NCBI RefSeq assembly: GCF_900091415.1
Contig: NZ_FMHU01000001.1
Location: 434,001-498,000, forward strand
Length of the DNA: 64,000 nt
Direction: 5' to 3'
Origin: Micromonospora inyonensis
Lineage (GTDB): Bacteria; Actinomycetota; Actinomycetes; Mycobacteriales; Micromonosporaceae
Made by a program: the position numbers and the translations under genes. Of this stretch, positions 53,177 through 63,541 are shown piece after piece. Under the pieces are notes generated by a model, which was given only the letters and a program-made list of their open reading frames with translations, was not told where the DNA came from and did not search any database. Position 1 is the stretch's first letter, and each line of letters starts with the position of its first letter.

Positions 53177-54661
53177 GTGGAGCTGGATTTCGAGCGGTGC
53201 TATCGGGCGGTCGACAGTCGTGACCAGCGGTTCGACGGCTGGTTCTACACCGGCGTGACCTCGACCGGGATCTACTGCCGACCGTCCTGCCCGGCAATGA
53301 CGCCGAAACGGGAGAACGTCCGGTTCTTCCCGTCGGCCGCCGCCGCCCAGGGCGCCGGCCTGCGTGCCTGTCGCCGGTGCCGGCCCGACGCCGCGCCCGG
53401 CTCGCCGGAGTGGGACGTCCGGGCCGACGTGGTGGGGCGGGCGATGCGCCTGATCGCCGACGGAGTGGTCGACCGGGACGGCGTGCCCGGACTGGCCGCG
53501 CGACTCGGCTACACCGAACGGCACCTGCACCGGATGCTCCGCGCCGAACTGGGTGCCGGCCCCCTGGCCCTGGCCCGTGCGCAACGCGCGCAGACCGCCC
53601 GGGTGCTGATCGAGACCACCGGACTGGGCATGGCGGAGATCGCCTTCGCCGCCGGGTTCGGCAGCGTCCGGCAGTTCAACGACACGGTACGCGAGGTCTT
53701 CGCACTCGCCCCGTCCGAGTTGCGCGCCACCCAGGGGCGGGGGCCGGTGGCCGGGGGCGCGGGCACCATCACGGTACGGCTGGCGTACCGGCCGCCCCTG
53801 CACGTCGGGTCCCTGCTGGAGTTCCTGGCGCTACGGGCGGTCCCCGGCGTCGAGGAGGTGCACGACGGGACGTACCAACGGGGGTTGTCCCTCCCGCACG
53901 GTCCCGGCGAGGCGGCGCTGACCCCGACGGCCGGGTACGTCTCGGCCACGCTCCGCCTGGCCGACCTGCGCGACCTCGCCCCGGCGGTGGCCCGGTGCCG
54001 CCGCCTGCTGGACCTGGACGCCGATCCGGTGGCGGTCGACGCCACCCTGGCGGCGGACCCGGCCCTGGCCGGACCGGTCGCGGCGGAGCCCGGCGTCCGA
54101 CTCCCCCGCACCCCGGACGGCGCCTTCGAGGCGGCCGTGCGCGCCATCCTCACCCAGCAGATCTCACTCCGCAGTGCCCGCCCACTCCTCTCCCTCCTCC
54201 TCACCCACTGCCCGCCCGAGGTTCCTCCCGTCGATCGTGAAATCGGCCGGGATGCCGGTCTCGGGGAGCACCCCCGACGGGACGGGCTGCGCGGGTTTCC
54301 GGGGGCACGGGAGGTGGCGGCGGTTGCGGACGAGGGGTTCCGGGGGCCGACGGGGCGGCGGGAGGCGATCCGGGCACTCGCGCGGTCGGTGGCCGACGGG
54401 GAAGTGTCCCTGGACGGGGAGTGGTCCCAGACCCGCCGGCAGCTGCTGGCGTTGCCGGGGATCGGCCCCTGGACCGCCGGTTACGTCGCCATGCGGGGGC
54501 TCGGCGACCCGGACGTCTTCCTTCCCACCGACCTCGCGGTCCGCCGGGGCGCCCGCGCCCTCGGCCTTCCCGACGACCCGTTGACCCTCGACGCGCACGC
54601 CGAACGCTGGCGTCCCTGGCGTTCGTACGCGGTGGTCCGACTCTGGAGAGCAGCAGCATGA
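53177..54661 (+). CDS. Ada-AlkA fusion: alkylation-response regulator and 3-methyladenine DNA glycosylase
   Basis: The N-terminal ~75 residues are the Ada zinc/methyl-acceptor domain with GIYCRPSCPAMTPKRENVRF and CRRCRPD. An AraC-type HTH follows (GYTERHLHRMLRAEL, EIAFAAGFGSVRQFND). Residues ~190-494 are AlkA, with LTQQISLRSARPL, the hairpin LALPGIGPWTAGYVA and the catalytic aspartate in FLPTDLAVRRG. The ~45 residues after ARPLLSLLL look atypical. GTG at 53177 starts the gene. It repairs and senses alkylated DNA, and is coupled by ATGA overlap to the Ogt gene. Confidence 0.93.
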   Translation: MELDFERCYRAVDSRDQRFDGWFYTGVTSTGIYCRPSCPAMTPKRENVRFFPSAAAAQGAGLRACRRCRPDAAPGSPEWDVRADVVGRAMRLIADGVVDRDGVPGLAARLGYTERHLHRMLRAELGAGPLALARAQRAQTARVLIETTGLGMAEIAFAAGFGSVRQFNDTVREVFALAPSELRATQGRGPVAGGAGTITVRLAYRPPLHVGSLLEFLALRAVPGVEEVHDGTYQRGLSLPHGPGEAALTPTAGYVSATLRLADLRDLAPAVARCRRLLDLDADPVAVDATLAADPALAGPVAAEPGVRLPRTPDGAFEAAVRAILTQQISLRSARPLLSLLLTHCPPEVPPVDREIGRDAGLGEHPRRDGLRGFPGAREVAAVADEGFRGPTGRREAIRALARSVADGEVSLDGEWSQTRRQLLALPGIGPWTAGYVAMRGLGDPDVFLPTDLAVRRGARALGLPDDPLTLDAHAERWRPWRSYAVVRLWRAAA

Positions 54662-55179
54662 CCGGAACGAGCACGATCGACAGCAGCACGGTGGACACCC
54701 CGGCCGGACCGTTCAGTGTCCTGGTCACGCCCGACGGGGCGGTCCGGGCCGCCGGGTTCACCGGTGACCCGGACGGGCTACTCGGCCTGGTCCACCCGAC
54801 CCTGCGCGGGGACCTGCGCAGCCGGCCCGAAGTGGGGGCGGTGACCGTGGCCGTGGCCGCCTACCTCGACGGGGACCTCGCCGCGATCGACACGGTGCCG
54901 GTCGAGCAGCACACCGGCGGGGTCTTCATGGCGCACGCCTGGCAGGTGCTGCGCGACGTCAAACCCGGCGACCCGGTCACGTACACCACGTACGCGGCGC
55001 TCGCCGGCCGCCCGGCGGCGGTACGCGCGGCGGCGGCGGCCTGCGCGCGCAACGCCGCCGCCCTCTTCGTCCCCTGCCACCGGGTGTTGCGCACCGACGG
55101 GAGCCTCGGCGGCTACCGATGGGGGCTGGACGTGAAAAAGTGGCTTCTCGGTCACGAGCGGCGGTTGACGGCAAGTTGA
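54658..55179 (+). CDS. ogt: Methylated-DNA--[protein]-cysteine S-methyltransferase
   Basis: This 173-residue suicide enzyme removes methyl groups from O6-methylguanine. The acceptor cysteine is in FVPCHRVLRTDGSLGGYRWG, preceded by the helix-turn-helix PVTYTTYAALAGRPAAVRAA. It follows the Ada-AlkA gene with an ATGA overlap, so alkylation damage should induce both. Confidence 0.95.
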   Translation: MTGTSTIDSSTVDTPAGPFSVLVTPDGAVRAAGFTGDPDGLLGLVHPTLRGDLRSRPEVGAVTVAVAAYLDGDLAAIDTVPVEQHTGGVFMAHAWQVLRDVKPGDPVTYTTYAALAGRPAAVRAAAAACARNAAALFVPCHRVLRTDGSLGGYRWGLDVKKWLLGHERRLTAS

Positions 55180-55258
55180 CCGTCATGGAAGTCACGCTTA
55201 CCGATACCGTCGGGGAGTGGCTGCGGACGGTGACCGCGTTCCCGCCACCAGGGGGAGC

Positions 55259-57169
55259 ATGCACAACCTGTGGCGGCTGCGCAGCTACCTGCGCCCGCAC
55301 GTCAGCGAGTTCTGCTGGCTGCTGGTCGCCGGGCTGACGGCCACCGCAGCCGGCCTCGCCGTGCCGCTACTGGTCCAGCGGGTGGTCGACGGCCCGCTGG
55401 CCCGACGCGACCCGGCCGGGCTGGTGCAGCTCGGCACGCTTGTCCTGCTGCTCGGCCTGGTCGAGGCGGTGTTGATCTTCGTCCGACGGTGGACCCAGGC
55501 GTCGTCGTCGGTGGGCATGGAGGCGGCCATCCGGGCCGACCTCTACGCCCACCTGCAACGCCTGCCAGCGAGCTTCCACGACCGGTGGCAGTCCGGGCAG
55601 CTCATCGCGCGCGCCACCGGCGACCTGTCGATGATCCGCCGCTTCCTCTCCTTCGGGCTGCTCTTCCTGATTCTCAACCTGGTCACCTACCTGGCCGTGG
55701 TGGTGCTGCTGCTCCGGCTGCACCCGTCACTCGGGCTCCTGGTCGCGGCGAGCGCCGTACCGCTGGTCCTGATCAGCCGCCGGTTCGCCCGCGCGTACCA
55801 CGCCGCCGCCCGCCGGATGCGTGACCAGCAGGGCGACGTCGCGACGCTGGTCGAGGAGACCGCCCAGGGGATCCGGACGGCCCGCGCGTTCGGCCGGGGC
55901 CCGGAGCTGGCCACCCGGTTCGGGGCCGGTGCGCGGGCCCTGCACGACACCGCCGTCGGCAAGAGCCGGCTACTGGCCCGCACCTCGGCCCTGTTCGACC
56001 TGGTGCCGAACCTGACCCTGGGCGTGGTGCTGGTCACCGGGGTGGCCGCCGCCGCGCGGGGCACCCTCACGGTCGGCGAGCTGGTCGCCTTCGTCAGCCT
56101 GCAACTGATGCTGATCTGGCCGGTCAACTCGCTGGGTTGGATCATCGCCAACGGGCAGGAGGCGGCGACCGCCGCCGACCGGATCCAGGAGGTGCTGGAC
56201 ACCCCACCGGCGATCACGGACCGGCCGTACGCGGTGACGCCGGCCCGCAACGAGGTACGCGGACGGCTGCGCTTCGAGCGGGTCGGCTTCGGTTACCCGG
56301 GCAGCGCAGCCCCGGTGCTGCGGGACGTCGAGTTGACCGTCGAACCGGGCGAGACGCTCGCCCTGGTCGGCGCGACCGGCTCGGGCAAGAGCACGCTGCT
56401 CTCCCTCGTCGCCCGGCTGCACGAGGTGGGGACCGGACGGATCACCCTGGACGGGCACGACCTGCGCGACCTGCGACTCGCCTCGCTACGCCGGTTGGTC
56501 GGGGTGGCCTTCGAGGAGCCGGCCCTGTTCAGCATGTCGGTCTGGGAGAACCTCACCCTCGGCCATCCCGACGCCGACGCCGACGAGGTGCGCGCGGCGC
56601 TCGCGCTGGCACAGGCCGACTTCGCGTACGGCCTGCCGTGGGGACTGTCCACCCGGGTCGGCGAACAGGGGCTCTCCCTCTCCGGTGGGCAGCGGCAGCG
56701 GCTCGCCCTGGCCCGGGCGGTGCTCGGCCGCCCGGCCGTGCTGGTGCTGGACGACCCGCTCTCCGCGCTGGACGTACACACCGAGGCGCTGGTCGAGCAG
56801 GCGCTGCGCCGGGTGCTGCGGGACACCACGGCACTGCTGGTGGCGCACCGCCCCTCGACGGTCGCCCTGGCCGACCGGGTGGCCCTGCTCGACCGGGGGC
56901 GGATCACCGCCGTCGGCACCCACGCCGAACTGCTCTCGACCGAGCCGGCGTACCGTGCGCTGCTCTGTCCGGAGCCGACGACAGCGACGCAGGCGACGGT
57001 CGCGGCGCAGGGACCGACGGCGGTGGCCCGGACGACAGCCGTCCCGCCGGACGGACCGACGACCGCGCGAACGACGACGGTGGAGGAGCGGCCGATCGTG
57101 GTGGCGGGCGGCGGGTTGGTCGGGCTCGCGGCCGGGGCGGAGCCGGTGGACCGGGCGGTCTCCCCGTGA
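55259..57169 (+). CDS. ABC exporter half-transporter A with degenerate catalytic site
   Basis: This 636-residue half exporter has six membrane helices and then an ATPase with Walker A GATGSGKSTL, signature LSGGQRQRL and Walker B VLVLDDPLSALD. The catalytic glutamate is replaced by aspartate, so this is probably the degenerate half of a heterodimer. A ~60-residue Thr/Ala/Val-rich tail follows. ATG at 55259 has GGGGGAG upstream. The second half follows with a GTGA overlap. Confidence 0.92.
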   Translation: MHNLWRLRSYLRPHVSEFCWLLVAGLTATAAGLAVPLLVQRVVDGPLARRDPAGLVQLGTLVLLLGLVEAVLIFVRRWTQASSSVGMEAAIRADLYAHLQRLPASFHDRWQSGQLIARATGDLSMIRRFLSFGLLFLILNLVTYLAVVVLLLRLHPSLGLLVAASAVPLVLISRRFARAYHAAARRMRDQQGDVATLVEETAQGIRTARAFGRGPELATRFGAGARALHDTAVGKSRLLARTSALFDLVPNLTLGVVLVTGVAAAARGTLTVGELVAFVSLQLMLIWPVNSLGWIIANGQEAATAADRIQEVLDTPPAITDRPYAVTPARNEVRGRLRFERVGFGYPGSAAPVLRDVELTVEPGETLALVGATGSGKSTLLSLVARLHEVGTGRITLDGHDLRDLRLASLRRLVGVAFEEPALFSMSVWENLTLGHPDADADEVRAALALAQADFAYGLPWGLSTRVGEQGLSLSGGQRQRLALARAVLGRPAVLVLDDPLSALDVHTEALVEQALRRVLRDTTALLVAHRPSTVALADRVALLDRGRITAVGTHAELLSTEPAYRALLCPEPTTATQATVAAQGPTAVARTTAVPPDGPTTARTTTVEERPIVVAGGGLVGLAAGAEPVDRAVSP

Positions 57170-59151
57170 CGGCCCCGGAACCCGTGCGGACGGAGCAGCC
57201 GACCGGAACGGACCGCACCACCGGAACGGAACAGCCGGCCGCAGCAGCGCACATCACCGCAGCCGGTACGGAACAGCCGGCCGCAGCAGCGCGGTCCGAC
57301 GGAGCGGATCCGGTGGACCTGGGACGTTGGCGGGGGCGCGGCACCGATCCGGACGCCGACTGGAGCCGGGCCGAGGAGGACGGTCCGGAGGCGGTCGCGC
57401 GGCTGCGGGCCCGCAGCCGGGCCCTCCTGGGAGACCTGCTGCGGCCGCACCGGGGCCGGCTCGCGCTGGCCGTCTCGCTGCTGCTGGCGCAGAACGCCGC
57501 CGGACTGGCCGGACCGTTCCTGGTGATGTACGGCATCGACCATGCGATCGGGCCGCTGCGCGCCGACGATCCGGGACCGCTGGTGACCGTCGCGGCGGCC
57601 TTCGGGGTGGCCGCCGTCGTCGAGTACGCGAGCAAGCGCGGCTTCCTCACCCTCTCCGCGCGGATCGGCCAGGCCGTCCTGCTCGACCTGCGCCAGCGGG
57701 TGTACGGGCACTTCCTGCGCCTGCCCGTGGCCTTCCACGAGCGGTACACCTCGGGACGGATGGTCTCCCGGCTCACCAGCGACCTGGACTCGATCGCGGA
57801 GCTGCTCGACGGAGGTGTGGACAACCTCGTACTCGCCGTGCTGTCGATCCTCTCGGTGGCCGGCGTACTGCTCTGGCTGGATCCGCCGCTGGCTGCGGTG
57901 ACCCTGCTCGCCTTCCCGCTGCTGTTCTGGCTGTCCCGCTGGTTCGCGCGGGCGTCGACCGCCGCGTACCGGCGCACCCGGGAGGCGGCGGCGCTGGTGA
58001 TCATCCACCTGGTGGAGTCGCTGCGCGGGATCCGGGCCGTGCAGGCGTACCGGCGGGAGGCCCGCAACCAGCGCATCTTCGAGGCGGTGAACGACGACTA
58101 CCGGCGCTCCAGCGTGCACGCGTTCCAGTTGATCGCGGTGTACTCGCCGGGCATCAAGCTGGTCGGCAACGTCACCGTGGCCGGGGTGCTGACCTACGGC
58201 GGGTGGCGGGTACTCGGCGGCCGGCTCGACCTCGGCGTACTCGCCGCGTTCCTGCTCTACCTGCGCCGCTTCTTCGAGCCCATGCAGGAGCTGAGCCAGT
58301 TCTACAACGCGTTGCAGTCCGCCACGGCGGGGCTGGAGAAGCTCGCCGGGGTGCTCGACGAGCGGCCCGAAGTCGCGGAGCCGACCCGCCCGGAACCGCT
58401 GCCGGCCGGCGGGGTCCGGGGCGCGGTGCGGTTCCGTTCGGTGAGCTTCGGCTACCGGACGGGGACACCGGTCCTCACCGACCTCGACCTGGAGGTGCCG
58501 GCCGGACAGACCGTCGCCCTGGTGGGGGCGACCGGGGCGGGCAAGTCCACGGTGGCGAAGCTGCTCGCCCGGTTCCACGATCCGGACGCCGGTACGGTCA
58601 GCCTGGACGGGGTGGACCTGCGCGACACGTCCGACGCCGACCTGCGCCGGACGGTGGTGCTGGTCACCCAGGAGAACCACCTGTTCAGCGGCACGGTGGC
58701 GGAGAACATCCGGTTCGGCCGACCGGACGCGGACGACGCGGCGGTGCGGGCGGCCGCGCGGGCGGTCGGGGCGCACGACTTCATCGCCGCGCTCCCCGAC
58801 GGGTACGCCACCGAGGTGCACCGGCGCGGTGGGCGGCTCTCCGCCGGGCAACGGCAGCTCGTCGCGTTCGCCCGGGCGTTCCTGGCCGACCCGAGGGTGC
58901 TGATCCTCGACGAGGCGACCTCGTGCCTGGACGCGCCCACCGAACGGGTGGTGCAGCACGCGCTCGGCACCATCCTGCGCGACCGGACCGCGCTGGTGAT
59001 CGCGCACCGGCTCTCCACGGTACGGATCGCCGACCGGGTTCTGGTGCTCGACGGCGGCCGGATCGTCGAGGACGGCACGCCCGCCGACCTGGTCAGCGAC
59101 GGTGGCCGGTACGCCGCCCTGCACCGGCAGTGGCGCGACTCCCTGGCCTGA
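57166..59151 (+). CDS. ABC exporter half-transporter B
   Basis: This is the partner of the preceding gene: 661 residues, with an N-terminal ~75-residue Thr/Ala/Gln-rich extension, six membrane helices and an ATPase with Walker A GATGAGKSTV, signature LSAGQRQLV and the consensus catalytic LILDEATSCLD. This half should hydrolyse ATP. Direct repeats near 57226-57292 encode the low-complexity head. The heterodimer resembles bacterial multidrug or lipid exporters of the TmrAB/BmrCD type; the substrate is unknown. Confidence 0.93.
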   Translation: MTAPEPVRTEQPTGTDRTTGTEQPAAAAHITAAGTEQPAAAARSDGADPVDLGRWRGRGTDPDADWSRAEEDGPEAVARLRARSRALLGDLLRPHRGRLALAVSLLLAQNAAGLAGPFLVMYGIDHAIGPLRADDPGPLVTVAAAFGVAAVVEYASKRGFLTLSARIGQAVLLDLRQRVYGHFLRLPVAFHERYTSGRMVSRLTSDLDSIAELLDGGVDNLVLAVLSILSVAGVLLWLDPPLAAVTLLAFPLLFWLSRWFARASTAAYRRTREAAALVIIHLVESLRGIRAVQAYRREARNQRIFEAVNDDYRRSSVHAFQLIAVYSPGIKLVGNVTVAGVLTYGGWRVLGGRLDLGVLAAFLLYLRRFFEPMQELSQFYNALQSATAGLEKLAGVLDERPEVAEPTRPEPLPAGGVRGAVRFRSVSFGYRTGTPVLTDLDLEVPAGQTVALVGATGAGKSTVAKLLARFHDPDAGTVSLDGVDLRDTSDADLRRTVVLVTQENHLFSGTVAENIRFGRPDADDAAVRAAARAVGAHDFIAALPDGYATEVHRRGGRLSAGQRQLVAFARAFLADPRVLILDEATSCLDAPTERVVQHALGTILRDRTALVIAHRLSTVRIADRVLVLDGGRIVEDGTPADLVSDGGRYAALHRQWRDSLA

Positions 59152-59206
59152 GCCGCCCGGGCCCGACCGCCCCGGTCCGGTCTCCGCTCCCGGGACCGGG
59201 AGCGGA

Positions 59207-60647
59207 TCAGCCGGGGATGCCAGGTGCGGTCGGGGTGCCCGGTCGGGTCGGGGTGTCCAGGTCCCGGAGGCGGTCGACCACCCGGCCGAAGGCGAAGAGG
59301 AGCGCCAGCAGCAGGGCGGCGGTGCCGACGAGCACCGGCAGCGTGAACGTGGGCTCCGACCGGACGTTCTGGAACTGCGCCCGGACCGCGACCGGTGACA
59401 ACGCCTGGGCGGTGAGCGTCCAGGCGACGAAGCCGAGCACCAGCGCCGCCGGGAGCCACCCCCGTTCAATGCCGGGGTCGACGGCCCCGCTGCCGTCCTC
59501 CTCGTCGGGGTCGCGGGTGGCCGGGAAGGTCAGCCCGAACCCGAGAGCCAGGCCCAGCCCGAGGGCGGCGAGCACCGGCCCGACGGTGAGCGCGGAGGGA
59601 AGTTCGGCGCGTACCGCCGGGGCGGCCAGGGGAAGCGCGACGGCCGCCAGGGCGACGCCGAGGGCGTCCCACGGCAGGACCCGCGCCGCGTGCCGCGCGA
59701 GCAGCGCACCGGCCGACACCGCGACGAGGCCCGTCACCGCCACCAGCAGCACCCGTCGGGGCGAGGTGGCGAGGTCGAGCGCCCAGGCCACCAGGCTCAC
59801 CGGGGCCGCCGCGAAGCCGAGCACCACCCAGCGCGCCCCGACCAGGCCGACCGCGCGGTGGGCGTACCAGAGCAGGACCAGCCCCGCCACCACCGCGATG
59901 GCGACGGTCGAGTGGTTGGCGAGCGTCTCCACGGCCTGCTCCCGGCGCGGCCCGGCGAGGCCGTCCGGACTGACCCGGAACGCCCGGACCATCCACGAGC
60001 GCACCAGGAGACCGCCGAGCACGAGGAGGCCGGCGAGGACGACCACGATCACCGGCGTCCAGCGCAGCGGCGAGGGCACGGGCCGCGGTGCGGCACCCCG
60101 CCGCCGGTACGCGAGCAGCGCGGCGACCACGGTGACCCCGAGGGCCAGCCAGAGCTGCACCGGGAACGACGGGATCGGACCGCGCTCCGCCACGGCGGAC
60201 CGGACCACAGCCGCGTACGCCGGTTGGCAGGCCAGGCCGACGGCGAGCCCGACGGCCACCGGCGCGCGTGCCGGACGGGCGGCCTGGCCGACCGCGAGCA
60301 GCACCCCGCCGAGCGCCAACCCCCCCGCCGACCGCCGCGCCGAGGTGCGCCACCAGCTGCCCCGGCGCGGGCGCGCCCACCGGGACCAGCAGCGCCGCGT
60401 CCGCGGCCCGGTCGGCGACGGTGGCCAGCAGCAGCCCGGCGACGGCGACCAGCCATCCGGACACCCGGTACAGCGCCAGGGTCACCGCCGCGGCGAGCGC
60501 GAGCGCGTCCGGGCCCAGCACACCGACCCGGACCGGCGCGGCCGGGACCAGGTCGGTGAAGCCGGTCGACACCACCAGGGACGGGAGCGCGGCCACGAAG
60601 ACCGCCCCGACGGCAGCCGCCGCGACCGCCGCTACCAGTGTTTCCAT
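59207..60647 (-). pseudogene. Polytopic membrane protein, frameshifted in a C7/G7 run
   Basis: Two open frames on the reverse strand join into a 479-residue protein with about 12 membrane helices (METLVAAVAAAAVGAVFVAA at the start, WLPAALVLGFVAWTLTAQAL near the end). The switch occurs at the seven-base C run 60320-60326; removing one base restores the frame (VGGGLALGGVLLAVGQ). It is most probably an assembly error in an intact gene. No known domain is recognised. Confidence 0.75.
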
Positions 60648-60862
60648 GCCACCCGGGACCCGGCGGGTCGTCGGCGGACCTGTTGGTCGGATGCTCGAAC
60701 CGTCGCCCATGGCACGCCTCCCCCGCGTTCGGAACGCCGATGCTGTCACAGTGGCCGCGTCCCCGTTCCCCGCCGGCCTGTCCGACTTCCGGAGCCGGCT
60801 GCCGGCGGGGCCGGACCGATAACGCGGAGCGCCGCGGCGGCGGCCGGTTCTACGATCGACCG

Positions 60863-63427
60863 ATGACTGATACGGCGAGGACGGCGCGCGCCGGAGTCCC
60901 CGAGCGTCCGACCCTGGACGGCATCGAGGAGACCTGGGCGCGCCGCTGGCAGGAGGAGGGCACGTACGCGTTCGACCGCTCGAAGGAGCGGGCGGACGTA
61001 TACGCGATCGACACCCCGCCGCCGACCGTATCCGGCGAGCTGCACATGGGACACGTCTTCTCGTACACGCACACCGACACGGTGGCCCGCTTCCAGCGGA
61101 TGCGCGGCAAGGCGGTCTTCTACCCGATGGGCTGGGACGACAACGGCCTGCCGACCGAGCGCCGGGTGCAGAACGTGTACGGGGTGCGCTGCGACCCGTC
61201 GCTGCCGTACGACCCGGACTGGACGCCGCCGGACGCCCCGGTGGACGACGCGGCCCGCAGGGACCCGACACCGATCTCCCGGCGCAACTTCGTGGAACTG
61301 TGCGAGACGCTGACCGCCATCGACGAGCAGGTCTTCGAGGCGCTGTGGCGGCGGCTCGGGCTGTCGGTGGACTGGTCGCTGACGTACACCACGATCGGGC
61401 GGGCGGCGCGGGCCACCTCGCAGCGGGCGTTCCTGCGCAACCTGGCACGCGGGGAGGCGTACCAGGCGGAGGCCCCGACCCTCTGGGACGTCGGCTTCGC
61501 CACCGCCGTGGCCCAGGCGGAGCTGGAGGACCGGGAGCGGCCGGGCGCGTACCACCGGCTGCGGTTCCACGCCCCCGGCGGGCGGGAGGTGCTGATCGAC
61601 ACCACCCGGCCGGAGTTGCTGCCGGCCTGTGTGGCGCTGGTCTGCCATCCGGACGACGAGCGCTACGCCGACCTGGTCGGCGGCTCGGTGCGTACCCCGG
61701 TCTTCGGGGTCGAGGTGCCGGTGCGCGCGCACCCGCTGGCGGACCCGGCCAAGGGCACCGGCGTCGCCATGGTCTGCACCTTCGGCGACCTGACCGACGT
61801 GACCTGGTGGCGGGACCTGGACCTGGACACCCGGGTGGTGGTCGGCCGGGACGGGCGGCTGCTGCCGGAGCCGCCGGACGGGGTGCCGGCCGGGCCCTAC
61901 GCGGCGTTGGCCGGGCAGACCGTCAACGGTGCCCGCCGGGCGGTGGTGGACCTGCTGACCGAGGCGGGTGACCTGGTCGGCGAGGCACGTCCGATCACCC
62001 ACCCGGTGAAGTTCTACGAGCGGGGCGACCGGCCGCTGGAGATCGTCTCCACCCGGCAGTGGTACCTGCGCAACGGCGGCCGGGACGCGGAACTCCGCGC
62101 GGACCTGCTGGCCCGGGGCGCGGAGTTGAACTGGGTGCCGGCACACATGCGCCACCGCTACGAGCACTGGGTGGGCGGCCTGACCGGCGACTGGCTGGTC
62201 AGTCGGCAGCGGTTCTTCGGCGTGCCGGTGCCGGTGTGGTACCGGCTCGACGACGCTGGCGAGCCGGTCTGGTCCCAGCCTCTCACACCGGACGAGTCCA
62301 CGCTCCCGGTCGACCCGTCCAGCGAGCCGGCTCCCGGCTTCGACGAGTCGCACCGCAATCGACCGGGCGGCTTCGTCGGAGACCCGGACGTACTGGACAC
62401 TTGGGCCACCTCGTCGCTGACCCCGCAGATCGTCGGCGGCTGGGAGACCGACCCGGACCTGTTCGCCCGGGTCTTCCCGATGGACCTGCGCCCGCAGGGG
62501 CAGGAGATCATCCGTACCTGGCTCTTCTCCACGGTGGTCCGCGCGCACGCCGAACACGGGGTGCTGCCCTGGCGGGACGCGGTCCTCTCCGGCTGGATCC
62601 TCGACCCGGACCGGAAGAAGATGTCCAAGTCCAAGGGGAACGTGGTGACCCCGATGGCGCTGCTGACCGAGCACGGCTCGGACGCCGTCCGGTACTGGGC
62701 TGCCAGCGGCAAGCCCGGCATGGACCTGGCCTTCGACCCGGCGCAGATCCGCATCGGACGGCGGCTGGCCACCAAGCTGCTCAACGCGTCGAAGTTCGCC
62801 CTCGGGCTGGGCGCCGCCGACGCGTTGCGCGCCCCGGCGACGGAACCGCTGGACACCGCCATGCTCGCCGAACTCTCCGGCGTGGTCGCGACGGCGACCA
62901 CCGCCTTCGACGGGTACGACCACACGGCCGCCCTCCAGGCGACCGAGGCGTTCTTCTGGCGGTTCTGCGACGACTACATCGAACTGGTGAAGGAACGCGC
63001 CTACGGCACCGGGCCCGGGGCGGACTCGGCCCGCGCGGCGCTCGCCACCGCGCTGTCGGCGCAGTTGCGCCTCTTCGCGCCGGTGCTGCCGTACGTGACC
63101 GAGGAGGTCTGGTCGTGGTGGCGGTACGGCTCGGTGCACCGGGCGCCCTGGCCCACCACGCACGAGGTCCAGGGGGCCGTCCGGGGCACCGGTGACCCGG
63201 CGCTGCTGCGGCTGGCCGGGGACGCGTTGAGCCAGGTGCGGCGGGCCAAGTCGGAGCGGAAGCTCTCGATGCGGACACCGGTGCCGTTGGCCGAGGCGCT
63301 CGCCCCGGCCGCCGTGCTCGACCAGCTCGCCCTGGTCGCCGACGACCTGCGTGCCGCCGGCCGGATCACCACCCTGGACCCGGTCCCCGATCGCACCACC
63401 GAACTCGTCATCGCCTGCGCGTTCTGA
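60863..63427 (+). CDS. valS: Valine--tRNA ligase
   Basis: This 854-residue class I synthetase has the HIGH-type motif VSGELHMGHVFSYTHTD, the editing domain, and RKKMSKSKGNVVTP. The anticodon-binding domain ends in VTEEVWSWWRYGSVHRAPWP, and no long C-terminal coiled coil is present, as in the shorter archaeal-type ValRS variants. ATG at 60863 is preferred. Whether this is the only ValRS in the genome cannot be judged from the window. Confidence 0.95.
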   Translation: MTDTARTARAGVPERPTLDGIEETWARRWQEEGTYAFDRSKERADVYAIDTPPPTVSGELHMGHVFSYTHTDTVARFQRMRGKAVFYPMGWDDNGLPTERRVQNVYGVRCDPSLPYDPDWTPPDAPVDDAARRDPTPISRRNFVELCETLTAIDEQVFEALWRRLGLSVDWSLTYTTIGRAARATSQRAFLRNLARGEAYQAEAPTLWDVGFATAVAQAELEDRERPGAYHRLRFHAPGGREVLIDTTRPELLPACVALVCHPDDERYADLVGGSVRTPVFGVEVPVRAHPLADPAKGTGVAMVCTFGDLTDVTWWRDLDLDTRVVVGRDGRLLPEPPDGVPAGPYAALAGQTVNGARRAVVDLLTEAGDLVGEARPITHPVKFYERGDRPLEIVSTRQWYLRNGGRDAELRADLLARGAELNWVPAHMRHRYEHWVGGLTGDWLVSRQRFFGVPVPVWYRLDDAGEPVWSQPLTPDESTLPVDPSSEPAPGFDESHRNRPGGFVGDPDVLDTWATSSLTPQIVGGWETDPDLFARVFPMDLRPQGQEIIRTWLFSTVVRAHAEHGVLPWRDAVLSGWILDPDRKKMSKSKGNVVTPMALLTEHGSDAVRYWAASGKPGMDLAFDPAQIRIGRRLATKLLNASKFALGLGAADALRAPATEPLDTAMLAELSGVVATATTAFDGYDHTAALQATEAFFWRFCDDYIELVKERAYGTGPGADSARAALATALSAQLRLFAPVLPYVTEEVWSWWRYGSVHRAPWPTTHEVQGAVRGTGDPALLRLAGDALSQVRRAKSERKLSMRTPVPLAEALAPAAVLDQLALVADDLRAAGRITTLDPVPDRTTELVIACAF

Positions 63428-63450
63428 CGTGGTGGTGGCGGTGCGTGTTT

Positions 63451-63541
63451 GGTGGTAGCAGGGGACCCCTGTTACCGCATTTTGATGAGCAGGGGACCCC
63501 TGCTACCACCTGATGAGGAGGAGGGGTCCCCTGCCACCACC
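63451..63541. repeat. 60-nt dispersed palindromic repeat, copy 4, plus a partial second unit
   Basis: GGTGGTAGCAGGGG (63451-63464) and CCCCTGCTACCACC (63497-63510) are perfect complements around a GTTACCGCATTTTGATGA core. A further half unit (GGAGGGGTCCCCTGCCACC) follows to 63541, touching the stop codon of the permease. It lies between convergent genes. Confidence 0.88.

Noticed and set aside
56685..60866. 1393-residue open frame across the ABC genes and valS upstream region
   Set aside because: Arginine/glycine-rich shadow with no domain; the ABC and membrane genes explain the DNA.
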